Assembly (NCBI GenBank): GCA_031262205.1
Contig: JAISID010000002.1
Location: 1-26,493 of the forward strand
DNA from: Holosporales bacterium
GTDB taxonomy: Bacteria > Pseudomonadota > Alphaproteobacteria > RUG11792
DNA: 26,493 bases
Direction of reading: 5' to 3'
Shown here one piece after another: positions 6,697 to 14,869 of the stretch. Positions within the stretch are counted from its first letter, which is position 1. The number at the start of each line of letters is the position of its first letter. The notes below the pieces were generated by a model, which worked only from the letters and a program-made list of their open reading frames with translations, was not told where the DNA came from and searched no databases. The translations under genes and the position numbers were made by a program.

Positions 6697-8466
6697 TTAA
6701 TTACTAACGCCTTCTATGCGATCCGCCTTTTCTACAATTTTAATAAACGCTTGGCTTAAAGTTGGATTGCGTTCCTCGGGGTATAAGTTTTTCAATTCGT
6801 CGGGCGTTCCGAGTGCTCTTATCTTTCCTTTATAAATCAATGCGATCTCGTCGCAATTTTCCGCTTCGTCCATAAAGTGAGTCGTAACGACGACGCTCAT
6901 TCCGCTCATTACCATCGCGTTTATATGCATCCAAAATTCCCTCCTTGTTATCGGATCGACTCCAGACGTCGGCTCGTCTAAAAACAGAACCGGAGGCCTA
7001 TGCATAATCGCGCAAGCGAGAGCTAGCCTTTGTTTAAACCCTAGCGATAGAATGCCGGCGCTGACGTTTTGTAAATCCTCAAGGTGAAATATTTCTATCA
7101 TACGATCTATTGCGTCTTTTCTTTTTTTGTCGTATATCCTGTATGCTCCCGCTGCAAATTCCAAATTTTGGCGAACGGACAAAATAGGATATAAAGAAAA
7201 TTTTTGAGCCATATATCCTAGATTCATCTTGGCGTCGCTTCCCATGTCTTGTATATCTATGCCGGTTATCCTAGACATGCCCGAACTTTGCTTAAGCAAT
7301 CCGCAGAGCATTTTAAACGTAGTGGATTTTCCGCTTCCGTTAGGCCCTAAAAGACCAAGTATCTTTCCTCGCCTAACTTCGAAAGAAATATTATCAACCG
7401 CCAGGAAATTACCGAATCTCTTTGTGAGATTGATAGCTTCGACGACTTTGTCGTTTCCTTTAAATGAATTTTCTTTTACATACTCGACGAGGGGAGATTC
7501 TTTTTCTAAAAGACCGCCTAGCATGTCTATACAAGCGTCTTCAAATACCGGTTTTGTCTTTTTAGGTTTGGCGGCGTTTGCAAATAAAGAGTTCATGTCG
7601 TTGTAAATGTCGTTTATATCGCGATTTTTAATTAACGCTTTAACGTTTTTCCCAATAATTATCGAATCGACTACTCCGTCTTTTTTCATCAATTCAGCGG
7701 AGAAGCTCCTCTTGTTTTCTTTTATATCTGGGAAAAGGAATACTCTGCCGTCGACGTTTTTAATAGCTTCTTCAGGCGAACCTTCAAATATAACCTTACC
7801 GTTGTTTAACAGTATAATATGATCTAAATCTTCCGCTTCGTCAAGATAAGCCGTGCTCCATAAAACGGTAGTATGCTCGTTAAGCATAGAGTTTACCATC
7901 GATATTAAGTCTCTTCTCGAGATCGGGTCGACTCCTACCGAAGGTTCGTCAAGTATTAAAATTTTCGGCTCTTTTAAAAGAGCACAAGCGAGACCCAGTT
8001 TTTGTTTCATGCCGCCAGATAGATTGCCCGCTAGCCTTTCCTGGAAATCCTTAAGTTTCGTCATTGTTAAAACTTTTGAAAACGCTTCTTGTTTTGCCTC
8101 TCCTTTAAGCCCCTGGAGCTTTGCGTATAATTCTAGATTCTCGATAACGGATAGTTCTTCGTAAAGGCCAAACTTTTGAGGCATATAAGATATCGTTTGG
8201 TGAAGTTCGCGAATTGATAACGAATCTTTATTATGTTTCCCGTGAATATGTTTTTCGTAAATATCAAGGGGCTTTCCGTTAATTAAAATTTCTCCCGAGT
8301 CTGGAGTCAGTATTCCCGCCATAATGCGAAGAAGCGTAGTTTTCCCAGAGCCGTCGGGGCCTATAAATCCAACTATTTTATCGCTGTAAATATTACATGA
8401 AACATCTTTTAGAGCGGTGATTTTCCCCTTTCCAAAAGTTTTTGTTAGATTTTTTATTTCAATCAT
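6697..8466 (-). CDS. ybhF: ABC transporter with two fused ATPase domains, YbhF type
   Basis: The 589-residue cytoplasmic ATPase would power an ABC-2 type exporter. In Escherichia coli YbhF works with the permeases YbhR and YbhS in drug efflux. Domain 1 has Walker A GPDGSGKTT (36-44), signature LSGGMKQ (149-155), Walker B ILILDEP (169-175) and, where the switch His is expected, WSTAYLDEAE. YbhF has a similar STSYLDEAE there. Domain 2 has GPNGSGKST (374-382), signature LSLGFKQ (473-479), Walker B VLFLDEP (493-499) and a proper switch TTHFMDEAE. Phrases such as GYMPQKFGLYE, GYMAQKFSLY and VDPITRREFW run parallel to YbhF over the full length. The ATG start is MIEIKNLTKTFG. No membrane-subunit or HlyD-like gene adjoins it, since a repeat island lies downstream and ftsQ upstream, so the partners are elsewhere or lost. 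Confidence 0.9.
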   Translation of the reverse strand: MIEIKNLTKTFGKGKITALKDVSCNIYSDKIVGFIGPDGSGKTTLLRIMAGILTPDSGEILINGKPLDIYEKHIHGKHNKDSLSIRELHQTISYMPQKFGLYEELSVIENLELYAKLQGLKGEAKQEAFSKVLTMTKLKDFQERLAGNLSGGMKQKLGLACALLKEPKILILDEPSVGVDPISRRDLISMVNSMLNEHTTVLWSTAYLDEAEDLDHIILLNNGKVIFEGSPEEAIKNVDGRVFLFPDIKENKRSFSAELMKKDGVVDSIIIGKNVKALIKNRDINDIYNDMNSLFANAAKPKKTKPVFEDACIDMLGGLLEKESPLVEYVKENSFKGNDKVVEAINLTKRFGNFLAVDNISFEVRRGKILGLLGPNGSGKSTTFKMLCGLLKQSSGMSRITGIDIQDMGSDAKMNLGYMAQKFSLYPILSVRQNLEFAAGAYRIYDKKRKDAIDRMIEIFHLEDLQNVSAGILSLGFKQRLALACAIMHRPPVLFLDEPTSGVDPITRREFWMHINAMVMSGMSVVVTTHFMDEAENCDEIALIYKGKIRALGTPDELKNLYPEERNPTLSQAFIKIVEKADRIEGVSN

Positions 8467-8601
8467 TTATTAAGAATTATTAAATTCTTTTTGCGTCTTT
8501 ATTATACCTTATGCAATGCTTATTTGCATACTATATGAATCTTTTCCACATTTTAGAACTGTTTCTAGGTTAACTTTGAACGCTGAAAATATCATGCCTT
8601 A

Positions 8602-9366
8602 TTAGATTGTCGGTTTATTTTTGTTTTTTAATTTTAGTCCGTTTAGGACGATATTGTTCGGCGTTCGTAGATCAATCGTTTTTACGACGTTTTTCTTTAC
8701 TCGATCGTTTTTTAGAATATAGGATAACGTTTCAAGAGCTTTATCGATGTCTTGTTCCGGCAATTTTACCTTTATACCGGAGACGACGATATCCCATCGA
8801 CGTTCTCTAACGAATATGAGAGCTTCAAGTTTATTCTTAATAATCTCAAATTTGGAAACGACGGCGAGGATATCTTTTGCTTTTTTATTAGCGTTCTCTC
8901 CGCAGACGATTGGAAATTTTTCCGGTCTTTCCGTCATATGTTCGATGAATGTGCCGTCCTCGTCGATTAGGACGGAAACGGAATCATGCTGAAAAATCGC
9001 GATGGGGACTCTTTCTTTGACTATTATGTTGATAACATTCGGTAAGTTTTTTTGAACGACCGCAGATTTTACCCAACTTACTTTTAAGACGTTCTCATAA
9101 ATTTCATTTTTGGACAATTTAAAAATATTCTCGTTTTTAGAGACGCCAAGTTTGTTTTTTATAAGAGCGGCGACGTTGTTGCTTGTTCCAATAATATTGA
9201 TGTCTTTTATGTAAAAGCCCATAAACTTGGCGGAGCCGTCTAGAAGCGCTAAACATGATTTTTCAATCTTGTCTAAAGAAAAATAAGCGGCGGTAGCAAA
9301 TACTATCCCGCTGCAAAGAATAATTCTCTTTTTATAATTTTTTTCTCTCCGTTTTCTCGTTACCAT
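8602..9366 (-). CDS. ftsQ: Cell division protein FtsQ
   Basis: The 254-residue bitopic protein fits FtsQ, the divisome scaffold that links early and late division proteins at the septum. A basic cytoplasmic tail (MVTRKRREKNYKKR) is followed by one membrane helix at about residues 14-32. A POTRA-like domain comes next at about 48-120, with INIIGTSNN at its start and LPNVINIIVKERVPIAIF at its end. The FtsQ beta domain follows, with the typical VLIDEDGTFI at 131-140 and KTIDLRTPNNIVL near the C-terminus. The ATG at 9364-9366 has AAGG a few bases upstream. In most relatives ftsQ sits among ddl, murB, ftsA and ftsZ; here it stands alone, back to back with the channel gene. The family is clear although the sequence is divergent. 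Confidence 0.85.
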   Translation of the reverse strand: MVTRKRREKNYKKRIILCSGIVFATAAYFSLDKIEKSCLALLDGSAKFMGFYIKDINIIGTSNNVAALIKNKLGVSKNENIFKLSKNEIYENVLKVSWVKSAVVQKNLPNVINIIVKERVPIAIFQHDSVSVLIDEDGTFIEHMTERPEKFPIVCGENANKKAKDILAVVSKFEIIKNKLEALIFVRERRWDIVVSGIKVKLPEQDIDKALETLSYILKNDRVKKNVVKTIDLRTPNNIVLNGLKLKNKNKPTI

Positions 9367-9497
9367 TAGACCTTAGCGTCAAAATATATTCTTCAAGCAA
9401 TTTATAAAATTATAAAGCTAAACCAACTGTTTATGGCAAAAACTATTTATATGTTATAAAATATAAAGAACGCCGTGAGTTATAGTAGCAAGTTGTA

Positions 9498-10547
9498 ATG
9501 CAATCGCAAATTAGCACGTCTTGTATCGTTAGAATTTCAGTATTGCTGGGATTAATGATTGTTATAGCTTTCTCTTTGCTAGACGTTTTAGAAAAAGCAT
9601 TTTTTTATAACGTTCAAATAAATTCCGTCATATTAGCCAGTTTTTTAACAGGCGTTATATTCGTGTATCACAGGTTATTTCTGATAGAAAAAGAATATCG
9701 GGCGTTGAGAAACTTTGATAAATTGACTAAACCTGAAATACAAAAGTTGAAATTAATCCGCCCTATAACGCTACATATATCGAAGGGCAACAAACTCCTA
9801 TCCTCTTCGAAATTACAAACAATTCTAGGAAGCATAGAAAAGAGAATTGAGGATAGTTCTTCATTCCCAAAATACGTTTCCGGTCTTTTGATTTTTCTTG
9901 GATTATTCGGGACGTTTTGGGGGTTGTCGCATACTATAGGCAATGTCGCGAATATAATAGACAATCTAGGGATAGAACAGGCGGATGCCGCTTCTTCGTT
10001 TTTGAAATTGAAAGACAGTTTAAAAATACCTCTCGCCGGTATGGGAATCGCGTTTGGGTGTTCTTTATTCGGATTGTCAACTTCTCTTATAATTGGGTTT
10101 TTGAACATTAATCAAAAGAAAGTAGCGGATAGATTCTTAGACGCCGTAGAAGAATGGCTTTCAATTAATACGGTTTCCTTTGACGCAGCCGAGAATTATC
10201 AGGAATATCATGGAGAAGTTTTTTCAATGGCGTTGCTGGAGAAAACGATAGAAATGATATACGTCTTTCAAAAGCAACTGAAGGACGTTGATTATAGTAA
10301 AGTTTCCGTTATTAGCATGCAAAGGGATATTTCTCAGAAACTATCCCTTATAATTGAGACCATCGCGTCTAAAAAAGAAAATGAGTCGATTTTTTACGAA
10401 ATGTTAAAAAAGCTAGACGCTCTTGAAAAATTATCGACTAACCTCCTTCAAAGTTCGTTCGCTAATAGCGAACAAATTGTGGATAGTCTAGGGAAAGACA
10501 TTAGAATGATATCTAAGACTCTGTCTTTAATGACAAGAGACAAATGA
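9498..10547 (+). CDS. MotA/TolQ/ExbB-type proton-channel protein
   Basis: The 349-residue inner-membrane protein has hydrophobic segments near residues 8-30, 38-58, 122-146 and 172-200. The conserved core is SGLLIFLGLFGTFWGLSHTI followed by LKIPLAGMGIAFGCSLFGL, the paired channel helices of the MotA/TolQ/ExbB superfamily. A cytoplasmic, probably coiled-coil tail follows to the end. Alphaproteobacteria carry a widespread MotA-like protein of about this size with this motif, usually next to an OmpA/MotB-like peptidoglycan-binding partner. No such partner is here. Instead the stop codon overlaps the start of prfA (ATGATG, 10544-10549), so the two are probably co-transcribed and translationally coupled. 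The role, energised transport or envelope tension, is open. The start ATG has no clear ribosome binding site. Confidence 0.8.
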   Translation: MQSQISTSCIVRISVLLGLMIVIAFSLLDVLEKAFFYNVQINSVILASFLTGVIFVYHRLFLIEKEYRALRNFDKLTKPEIQKLKLIRPITLHISKGNKLLSSSKLQTILGSIEKRIEDSSSFPKYVSGLLIFLGLFGTFWGLSHTIGNVANIIDNLGIEQADAASSFLKLKDSLKIPLAGMGIAFGCSLFGLSTSLIIGFLNINQKKVADRFLDAVEEWLSINTVSFDAAENYQEYHGEVFSMALLEKTIEMIYVFQKQLKDVDYSKVSVISMQRDISQKLSLIIETIASKKENESIFYEMLKKLDALEKLSTNLLQSSFANSEQIVDSLGKDIRMISKTLSLMTRDK

Positions 10548-11617
10548 TGGATTCCTTTAGAAAGAAAATCGTCGCTATATTAGAAAGATATGAGACGGTG
10601 GGCGACATTCTAAATAATCAGAATGAATTCGATAAAAAGGAATTTGTGAATCTATCAAAAGAGTATTCGGATTTATCTGATTTAGCATCGGAGATAAGAT
10701 TGCTTTTTTCAAAAGAAGATGAGTTGAAGGATACTGAAACTCTCCTTAATTCGGCGTCGTCAGAATTGAAGGAAATGGCGGAAACCGAGGTTAGGTCGCT
10801 TAAGGAACAAATATCGGAAACGGAACGGAAAATTAAAATATTACTTCTTCCTAAGGACATAGACGACGAAAAAGGAGCAATCATTGAAATAAGAGCGGGT
10901 ACCGGAGGCGATGAAGCTGGTTTATTTGCGGCGGACTTATTTAAGATGTATGAAGGATATGCGGCGATTCGCGGTTGGAAGTTTGAAATATTAGAATTTC
11001 ACGAGAGCGGAATAGGCTCGATTAAATATGCAAGCGCCAGCGTGTCGGGCAAAGGCGTTTTTGCAAGGTTGAAATACGAATCTGGAACGCATCGCGTCCA
11101 GCGGGTGCCGATTACCGAAGCGTCTGGCAGAATCCATACCTCCGCCGCAACGGTCGCCGTATTGCCTGAAGCAGAAGAAGTCGACATCAACATAGATGAA
11201 AAGGATATTCAAATCGATACCTTTAGAGCTTCTGGTGCAGGCGGTCAACATGTTAACAAAACAGACAGCGCTGTTAGGATTACGCATATTCCAACGGGAA
11301 CAGTCGTGGCGGTGCAGGATGAGAGGTCGCAGCATAAGAATAAAGCCAAAGCGATGAAAATACTGAGAAGCCGAATATACGACCACGAAAGGAGGAAACA
11401 GGAAGATTCATTGGCTGAAAATAGACGAACTCAAATCGGCACGGGCGATAGGTCTGAGAGAATCCGAACTTACAACTTTCCTCAAGGCCGAGTTACAGAC
11501 CATAGAATCAACCTGACGCTATATAAAATAGAAAGCATAATGGACGGCTCCGCATTAGACGAAATAATAGAACAATTGATACAAGCCGCTCAATCAGGGG
11601 ACAATCCTGAAAAATAA
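10544..11617 (+). CDS. prfA: Peptide chain release factor 1
   Basis: The 357-residue protein ends translation at UAA and UAG. The GAGGQHVNKTDSAVRITHIP stretch places the catalytic GGQ at 233-235, where peptidyl-tRNA is hydrolysed in the peptidyl-transferase centre. The stop-codon reading loop, usually P-A-T or P-V-T in RF1, reads P-I-T at 189-191 (RVPITEASGR). The HTSAATVAVLPEAEEVDI and RTYNFPQGRVTDHRINLTLY stretches are standard RF1. A coiled-coil N-terminal domain occupies about 1-100. Length is normal. Two adjacent ATG codons begin the gene inside the end of the channel gene. The usual downstream partner prmC, which methylates the GGQ glutamine, is absent; a decayed repeat region follows. 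Confidence 0.97.
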   Translation: MMDSFRKKIVAILERYETVGDILNNQNEFDKKEFVNLSKEYSDLSDLASEIRLLFSKEDELKDTETLLNSASSELKEMAETEVRSLKEQISETERKIKILLLPKDIDDEKGAIIEIRAGTGGDEAGLFAADLFKMYEGYAAIRGWKFEILEFHESGIGSIKYASASVSGKGVFARLKYESGTHRVQRVPITEASGRIHTSAATVAVLPEAEEVDINIDEKDIQIDTFRASGAGGQHVNKTDSAVRITHIPTGTVVAVQDERSQHKNKAKAMKILRSRIYDHERRKQEDSLAENRRTQIGTGDRSERIRTYNFPQGRVTDHRINLTLYKIESIMDGSALDEIIEQLIQAAQSGDNPEK

Positions 11618-11651
11618 CGGCGACCATAATCTTAAAGAACGATTTCATAAA

Positions 11652-11727
11652 AGAATTGTCTTAAATATAGCGGTAAATCCCTTAATTCGGCCGCAGTGTT
11701 TTTATAGGAACCCTCGCTTTATCGCGG
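11652..11727. repeat. Dispersed 75-bp repeat, copy 2 (solo)
   Basis: This matches 1885-1963 in the same orientation through AGAATTGTCTTAAATATAG, TAAATCCCTTAATT, CCGC and TATAGGAACCCTCGCTT, with single-base differences and one short length change. No transposase accompanies it. It may be a solo insertion-sequence end or a miniature derivative. Confidence 0.6.
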
Positions 11728-11907
11728 TCCAAAAGGCCGTCTTCTAAAGTTAATTGAAGTGGAAACTTCTGAAGGAATGAGAATTAATCAAACTAATAAA
11801 TGAGCGATTTCACTATATTTTTAACGGTTAGGCTTTTGTATAGGCTCACTGTATACAACAAGCAGATGTAGCAATTAGAGCAAAAAAGGTAAAAGAGCGG
11901 TTCAGTT

Positions 11908-11975
11908 TGTTCCCGAAGGCGAAAAGGAGGCTTCGCAAGACGTTATTGTTTCAATAACACGGTCTCGGGATATAA
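11908..11975. repeat. Hairpin cluster
   Basis: A perfect hairpin GTTATTG-TTT-CAATAAC lies near 11942-11958. It is preceded by CGAAG...CTTCG and enclosed by TCCCGA (about 11909) and TCGGGA (about 11966). The layout loosely recalls the cloverleaf at 4217-4308 but pairs far less well. It may be chance. Confidence 0.3.
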
Positions 11976-12146
11976 TGCAAAGGAAAGCAAGGGAACGACT
12001 AAAGAGGGTTATACGAAGCTACAGGTAAGATATCGCGAAACAAATACTCCCCCCTCCACGACTATGACATCTTAAATCGCTTCCACTCAAAACCTCTGCG
12101 ACACAAACTAACGGCGTTTTAAGAACCGTCTCCCAAGCCCTGATTT

Positions 12147-12172
12147 AAGCTGTTTTCAATTGAAAACAGCTT
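12147..12172. terminator. 26-bp perfect palindrome, possible terminator for the minus-strand gene block
   Basis: The 11-bp half AAGCTGTTTTC meets its complement across AATT, so the whole 26 bases equal their own reverse complement. It lies 25 bases past the minus-strand stop at 12198. The stem is AT-rich and no long T-run follows on either strand, so a terminator role is likely only from position. A protein-binding palindrome is the alternative. Confidence 0.45.
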
Positions 12173-12197
12173 TACGTATCATCGATTCATTCCTACT

Positions 12198-13040
12198 TTA
12201 ATTTGGCCGCAGATTCGCCAAAGTATCTGCAGATTTTCTATCAAGCGGACTCAACTTACTACCGTCGACGTTCATTGGCTTCCGTGAAGATTGTTTAGCA
12301 ATTTTACGGAATTTCCCAACTGGAACTTCATAGTACGCGTTACTTTCAACATCCATAACAGTCATAACGGAATCTGTCGATTTTTGGGCCGCCGCAGGTT
12401 TCTCTGCTTTGCCCATGCCTTGTGTCTGCTGCGGTTGCATTGAAAGTTCTGGTTTCTTTTGCGCTTGAAGCGGTTGTGGCTGTTGAGCAACGCCGGCGGT
12501 TGGCAAAGTATTTAAAGACTGCTGTTTTTGTTGTACGCTCGGTTGACCAGGTTGTTCTTGCCCAGAAGATAAGATTTTACCCTGCTCTGCCGTTTTATCT
12601 GAAGATGCCTTGCCTATAGGGGCATGAACCGTCCCGGGATTTCCCCCGCTAGCGGCGGCCTGAACTGCTCCATTGCCTTGCGTAATAGTCGTGTTTTGTC
12701 CCTGCGCGGAAACTTGAGGCGACGTCGTAGAACTACCGCTTGCTTTCGGCGTACTTCCCACACTCTGCGTTTGTCCAGTATCCTGTCCGCTGTTTGGAGT
12801 TTTTGGAGCATCCTGACTTTGGGACGGCTGCATAACTTGGCCAGTTTGACCCTGCAACGGCAGAGCCTGAGCTTGCCTTGGTTGCTCACTGCCGCTTGCT
12901 GAAGGCACGGCCGCAGTGCTTGTAGGACTGCCGTTGGTTTTTAGTTCCACACCTTGTGTATGTTCGCTACTTTGTCCTCCGTTTTGAGTTTTATCCTGAT
13001 TTTGTCCTGGCGACATAACCTGGTTAGCTTGACTTTGCAA
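12198..13040 (-). pseudogene. C-terminal part of a Pro/Ala/Gln-rich exported protein, cut off by an in-frame stop
   Basis: This reading frame continues exactly in phase with the gene at 13056-14816 and is separated from it only by TAA. Its nominal start is a TTG inside a repeated phrase, and I see no ribosome binding site, so it is probably not made as a separate protein. The 280 residues are mostly low-complexity Gln, Ser, Pro and Gly, with two tandem units of about 61 residues. A compact C-terminus has AYYEVPVGKFRKIAKQSS and LSPLDRKSADTLANL, which looks structured. With the stop read as Gln, the joined protein would be 872 residues. No function is recognised. Confidence 0.7.
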
Positions 13041-13079
13041 CGGCAGAGTTTGTCCTTACCCTGGGCGTTCACTTCCGCC
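12714..13079. repeat. Two tandem 183-bp units coding about 61 residues each
   Basis: On the minus strand, unit 1 (13079-12897) starts GGSERPG, stop, GQTLPLQSQ and then VMSPGQNQD. Unit 2 (12896-12714) starts SGSEQPRQAQALPLQGQ and then VMQPSQSQD. The DNA phrases CATAACTTGG at 12831 and CATAACCTGG at 13014 are 183 bases apart. The comparison shows the stop codon stands where unit 2 has CAA (Gln). Confidence 0.7.
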
Positions 13080-14816
13080 AGACGAAGGGGCAGACGTTCC
13101 AGCAGCGACTCCTTGTTGAGGACTCATTGCATTCTGCGTCGTAACGGCTGCTGTTGTTATAGGATCATTAGTACTAGCAGGCGACGTTCCGCCGACAGTA
13201 GGAACAGTTACTGCGTTCGCGCTCTGTCCTAAGGCTGGAGCAAGCCCGTTTCCTCCATTTGGAGAAGTGACTCCTTCGGTTCCGTTAACAGCAGGAACAA
13301 CGCTTCCTTGCGCTGGCGCATTGACGGTCACAGCCGCTGTTCCGCTCGTCGGAACCACTGGCACGCCGCCATTAGTTACGCCTGGCGAAGTTTGAGAAAC
13401 GTTCTCAGCTTTTACCTCTGCGACTCCGTTAGCTTGAACGGCAGGAACACCTTGGCCTTGAGCAGGAATAGCCGCTGTTGGAACCGCTTGCTGCTCTGGC
13501 GTAGATTGCCCTGGCACAGGTTGCGTTTGAACAGGAGGAATCCCAGGATTAATAGCGGTCGCTTGAGCTTGAACCTGCGGAGCATCCGTCGCGACATTGC
13601 TAACTGAAGCAGCTCCAGGTTGAGGTTCAACCTGTGCTGTTTGCGGCGGAATGCCTACATTTCCAGGAGCTGTTTCATGAACTGTTGGAACTGCCGGCTG
13701 TTGCTCTGCCGTCGGCGTCGCGCTGCCTGTTGGGATTGGAACAATTTGAGGTTGCGCTACAGGATTAACCGACGGCGGAATGGATTGCGGTGGAACCGCT
13801 TGGGGTTGTATCGCGACCGCTGTCGCGGGAACTGGCGCCGATACTGGTACTGGCTCTAATGGCGGAGCTAGAGTTGGAACTGGAATTAAAGTTGGAGACG
13901 GAGTCGCAGTCTGAGCTTTAACAACTTTCATTGGAGTTCCGCTGAAAATCAATTTGATATTTTTATCAATATCCGGCATTTTAGCACCCAACTGAGCCAT
14001 ATCGTATATCGCGTCTATTAACTCTTGGTCAATCGTATTCACATTCCCTTCCAAAATATCGCTTGCATTTACTTTCTTTCCCGACCTAGCCTGATCCAAA
14101 ATATACAAAATAACAATCTTGTCCTTGAATGCTTCGTTTATCCCATAAAATGTGACTTGTTGAAATTTATTAGCTTCGGCTTCTTTGCGCGCGACTTTCT
14201 CGTTAAACGCATCTAATCGCGTTTGAACTTCTGTTCCAGATTTCCCCATTTTTATGTCTGATTCTATCGCGGCAAGCTCTTCCCTTTCGCTTGCGGTCAA
14301 GTTTGGAGTTGTCGCGGCGACCGAACGACCGCTTGCCACTTGCTTCACAATATCGCCGACGCTTGCGGCAACGCCTAACCCCTTCCCTATTAAGTCCATA
14401 GCGGACGATGCGTTTGCAGAGCGATTTTGACTCTCCACTCTTTCAATTCTAGCGTCTGTTTGAGCATTTTCTAACTTCAATCTTTCCACTGCGGCTTTTA
14501 ACTCTTCGACTTCTTGGCTTGACGTTCCAGTAGTTGTAGCAGGAGCTGCGGTTTCGTCGGCTGGAGCCTCTTCGCTTTGCGGTAACGCCGTTTTTTCTTC
14601 CAATGCTTTAACCTTTTCGCTGAGTTCGTCAATAGGAGAAATTTGTCCCTTAATACTTTGATCTTCGGTCTTTAACGCTTCTATTTCAGCCTTTAGTTTG
14701 TCGACTTCTTCTTGCAGTTTAGCAACTTCTGGATCAGAACCTGTAAACGCCGCAATTCCGTTGTTAATACATCCTAAACATACTCCGGCGTATAGAAAGT
14801 ATCTTAAAAATTTCAT
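13056..14816 (-). CDS. Exported coiled-coil and Pro/Ala/Gln-rich protein, prematurely stopped
   Basis: The 586-residue product starts with a signal peptide (about 1-23, ending GCINNGIAA). Heptad-like coiled coils follow at about 26-75 (DPEVAKLQEEVDKLKAEIEA) and 103-130. A helical region at about 140-300 contains VTFYGINEAFKDKIVILYIL and ELIDAIYDMAQLGAKMPDID. The rest is a long disordered tail rich in Pro, Ala, Val, Gln and Thr. Its base composition is clearly more GC-rich than its neighbours. A strong ribosome binding site, GGGGAGGA, lies six bases before the ATG. A TAA at 13056-13058 interrupts a frame that stays open to 12198. No family is recognised. The architecture suggests a surface or periplasmic protein, perhaps anchored by the coiled-coil end. 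It sits downstream of two small secreted proteins on the same strand. Confidence 0.75.
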   Translation of the reverse strand: MKFLRYFLYAGVCLGCINNGIAAFTGSDPEVAKLQEEVDKLKAEIEALKTEDQSIKGQISPIDELSEKVKALEEKTALPQSEEAPADETAAPATTTGTSSQEVEELKAAVERLKLENAQTDARIERVESQNRSANASSAMDLIGKGLGVAASVGDIVKQVASGRSVAATTPNLTASEREELAAIESDIKMGKSGTEVQTRLDAFNEKVARKEAEANKFQQVTFYGINEAFKDKIVILYILDQARSGKKVNASDILEGNVNTIDQELIDAIYDMAQLGAKMPDIDKNIKLIFSGTPMKVVKAQTATPSPTLIPVPTLAPPLEPVPVSAPVPATAVAIQPQAVPPQSIPPSVNPVAQPQIVPIPTGSATPTAEQQPAVPTVHETAPGNVGIPPQTAQVEPQPGAASVSNVATDAPQVQAQATAINPGIPPVQTQPVPGQSTPEQQAVPTAAIPAQGQGVPAVQANGVAEVKAENVSQTSPGVTNGGVPVVPTSGTAAVTVNAPAQGSVVPAVNGTEGVTSPNGGNGLAPALGQSANAVTVPTVGGTSPASTNDPITTAAVTTQNAMSPQQGVAAGTSAPSSGGSERPG

Positions 14817-14838
14817 AACAAATCCTCCCCAAAGGAAA

Positions 14839-14867
14839 TTAATTATGGAACAAGCATTCCATATTAA
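14839..14867 (-). promoter_or_regulatory. Leader hairpin between promoter and start of the Gln/Pro-rich gene
   Basis: TTAATTATGGAA (14839-14850) pairs with TTCCATATTAA (14857-14867) around a six-base loop, with one bulged base. On the minus-strand transcript it lies between the likely promoter and the GGGGAGGA ribosome binding site. It could steady the leader or bind a regulator. Function is inferred only from position. Confidence 0.4.
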
Positions 14868-14869
14868 TT

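Larger units (their letters stand above)
11618..12197. other. Decayed gene-free stretch after prfA
   Basis: These 580 bases hold the second copy of the repeat seen beside the transposase remnant (11652-11727), a hairpin cluster (about 11908-11975) and a 26-bp perfect palindrome (12147-12172). A 17-codon frame at 11975 (MQRKARERLKRVIRSYR) is too short to support. The rest shows no recognisable coding remnant on either strand. Confidence 0.5.

Noticed and set aside
11975..12028. Short frame starting MQRKARERLKRV
   Set aside because: It is only 17 codons in a decayed region, with no support from context.
13056..13058. Stop-codon reassignment (TAA as Gln)
   Set aside because: TAA ends many normal genes here, including gyrB, prfA and recF-side genes, and a normal RF1 is present. 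A point mutation is simpler.
12422..13859. Several ORFs on the plus strand opposite the Gln/Pro-rich gene
   Set aside because: They are antisense shadows created by biased codons; they are rich in Arg, Ser, Leu and Cys, with no start signals and no protein features.
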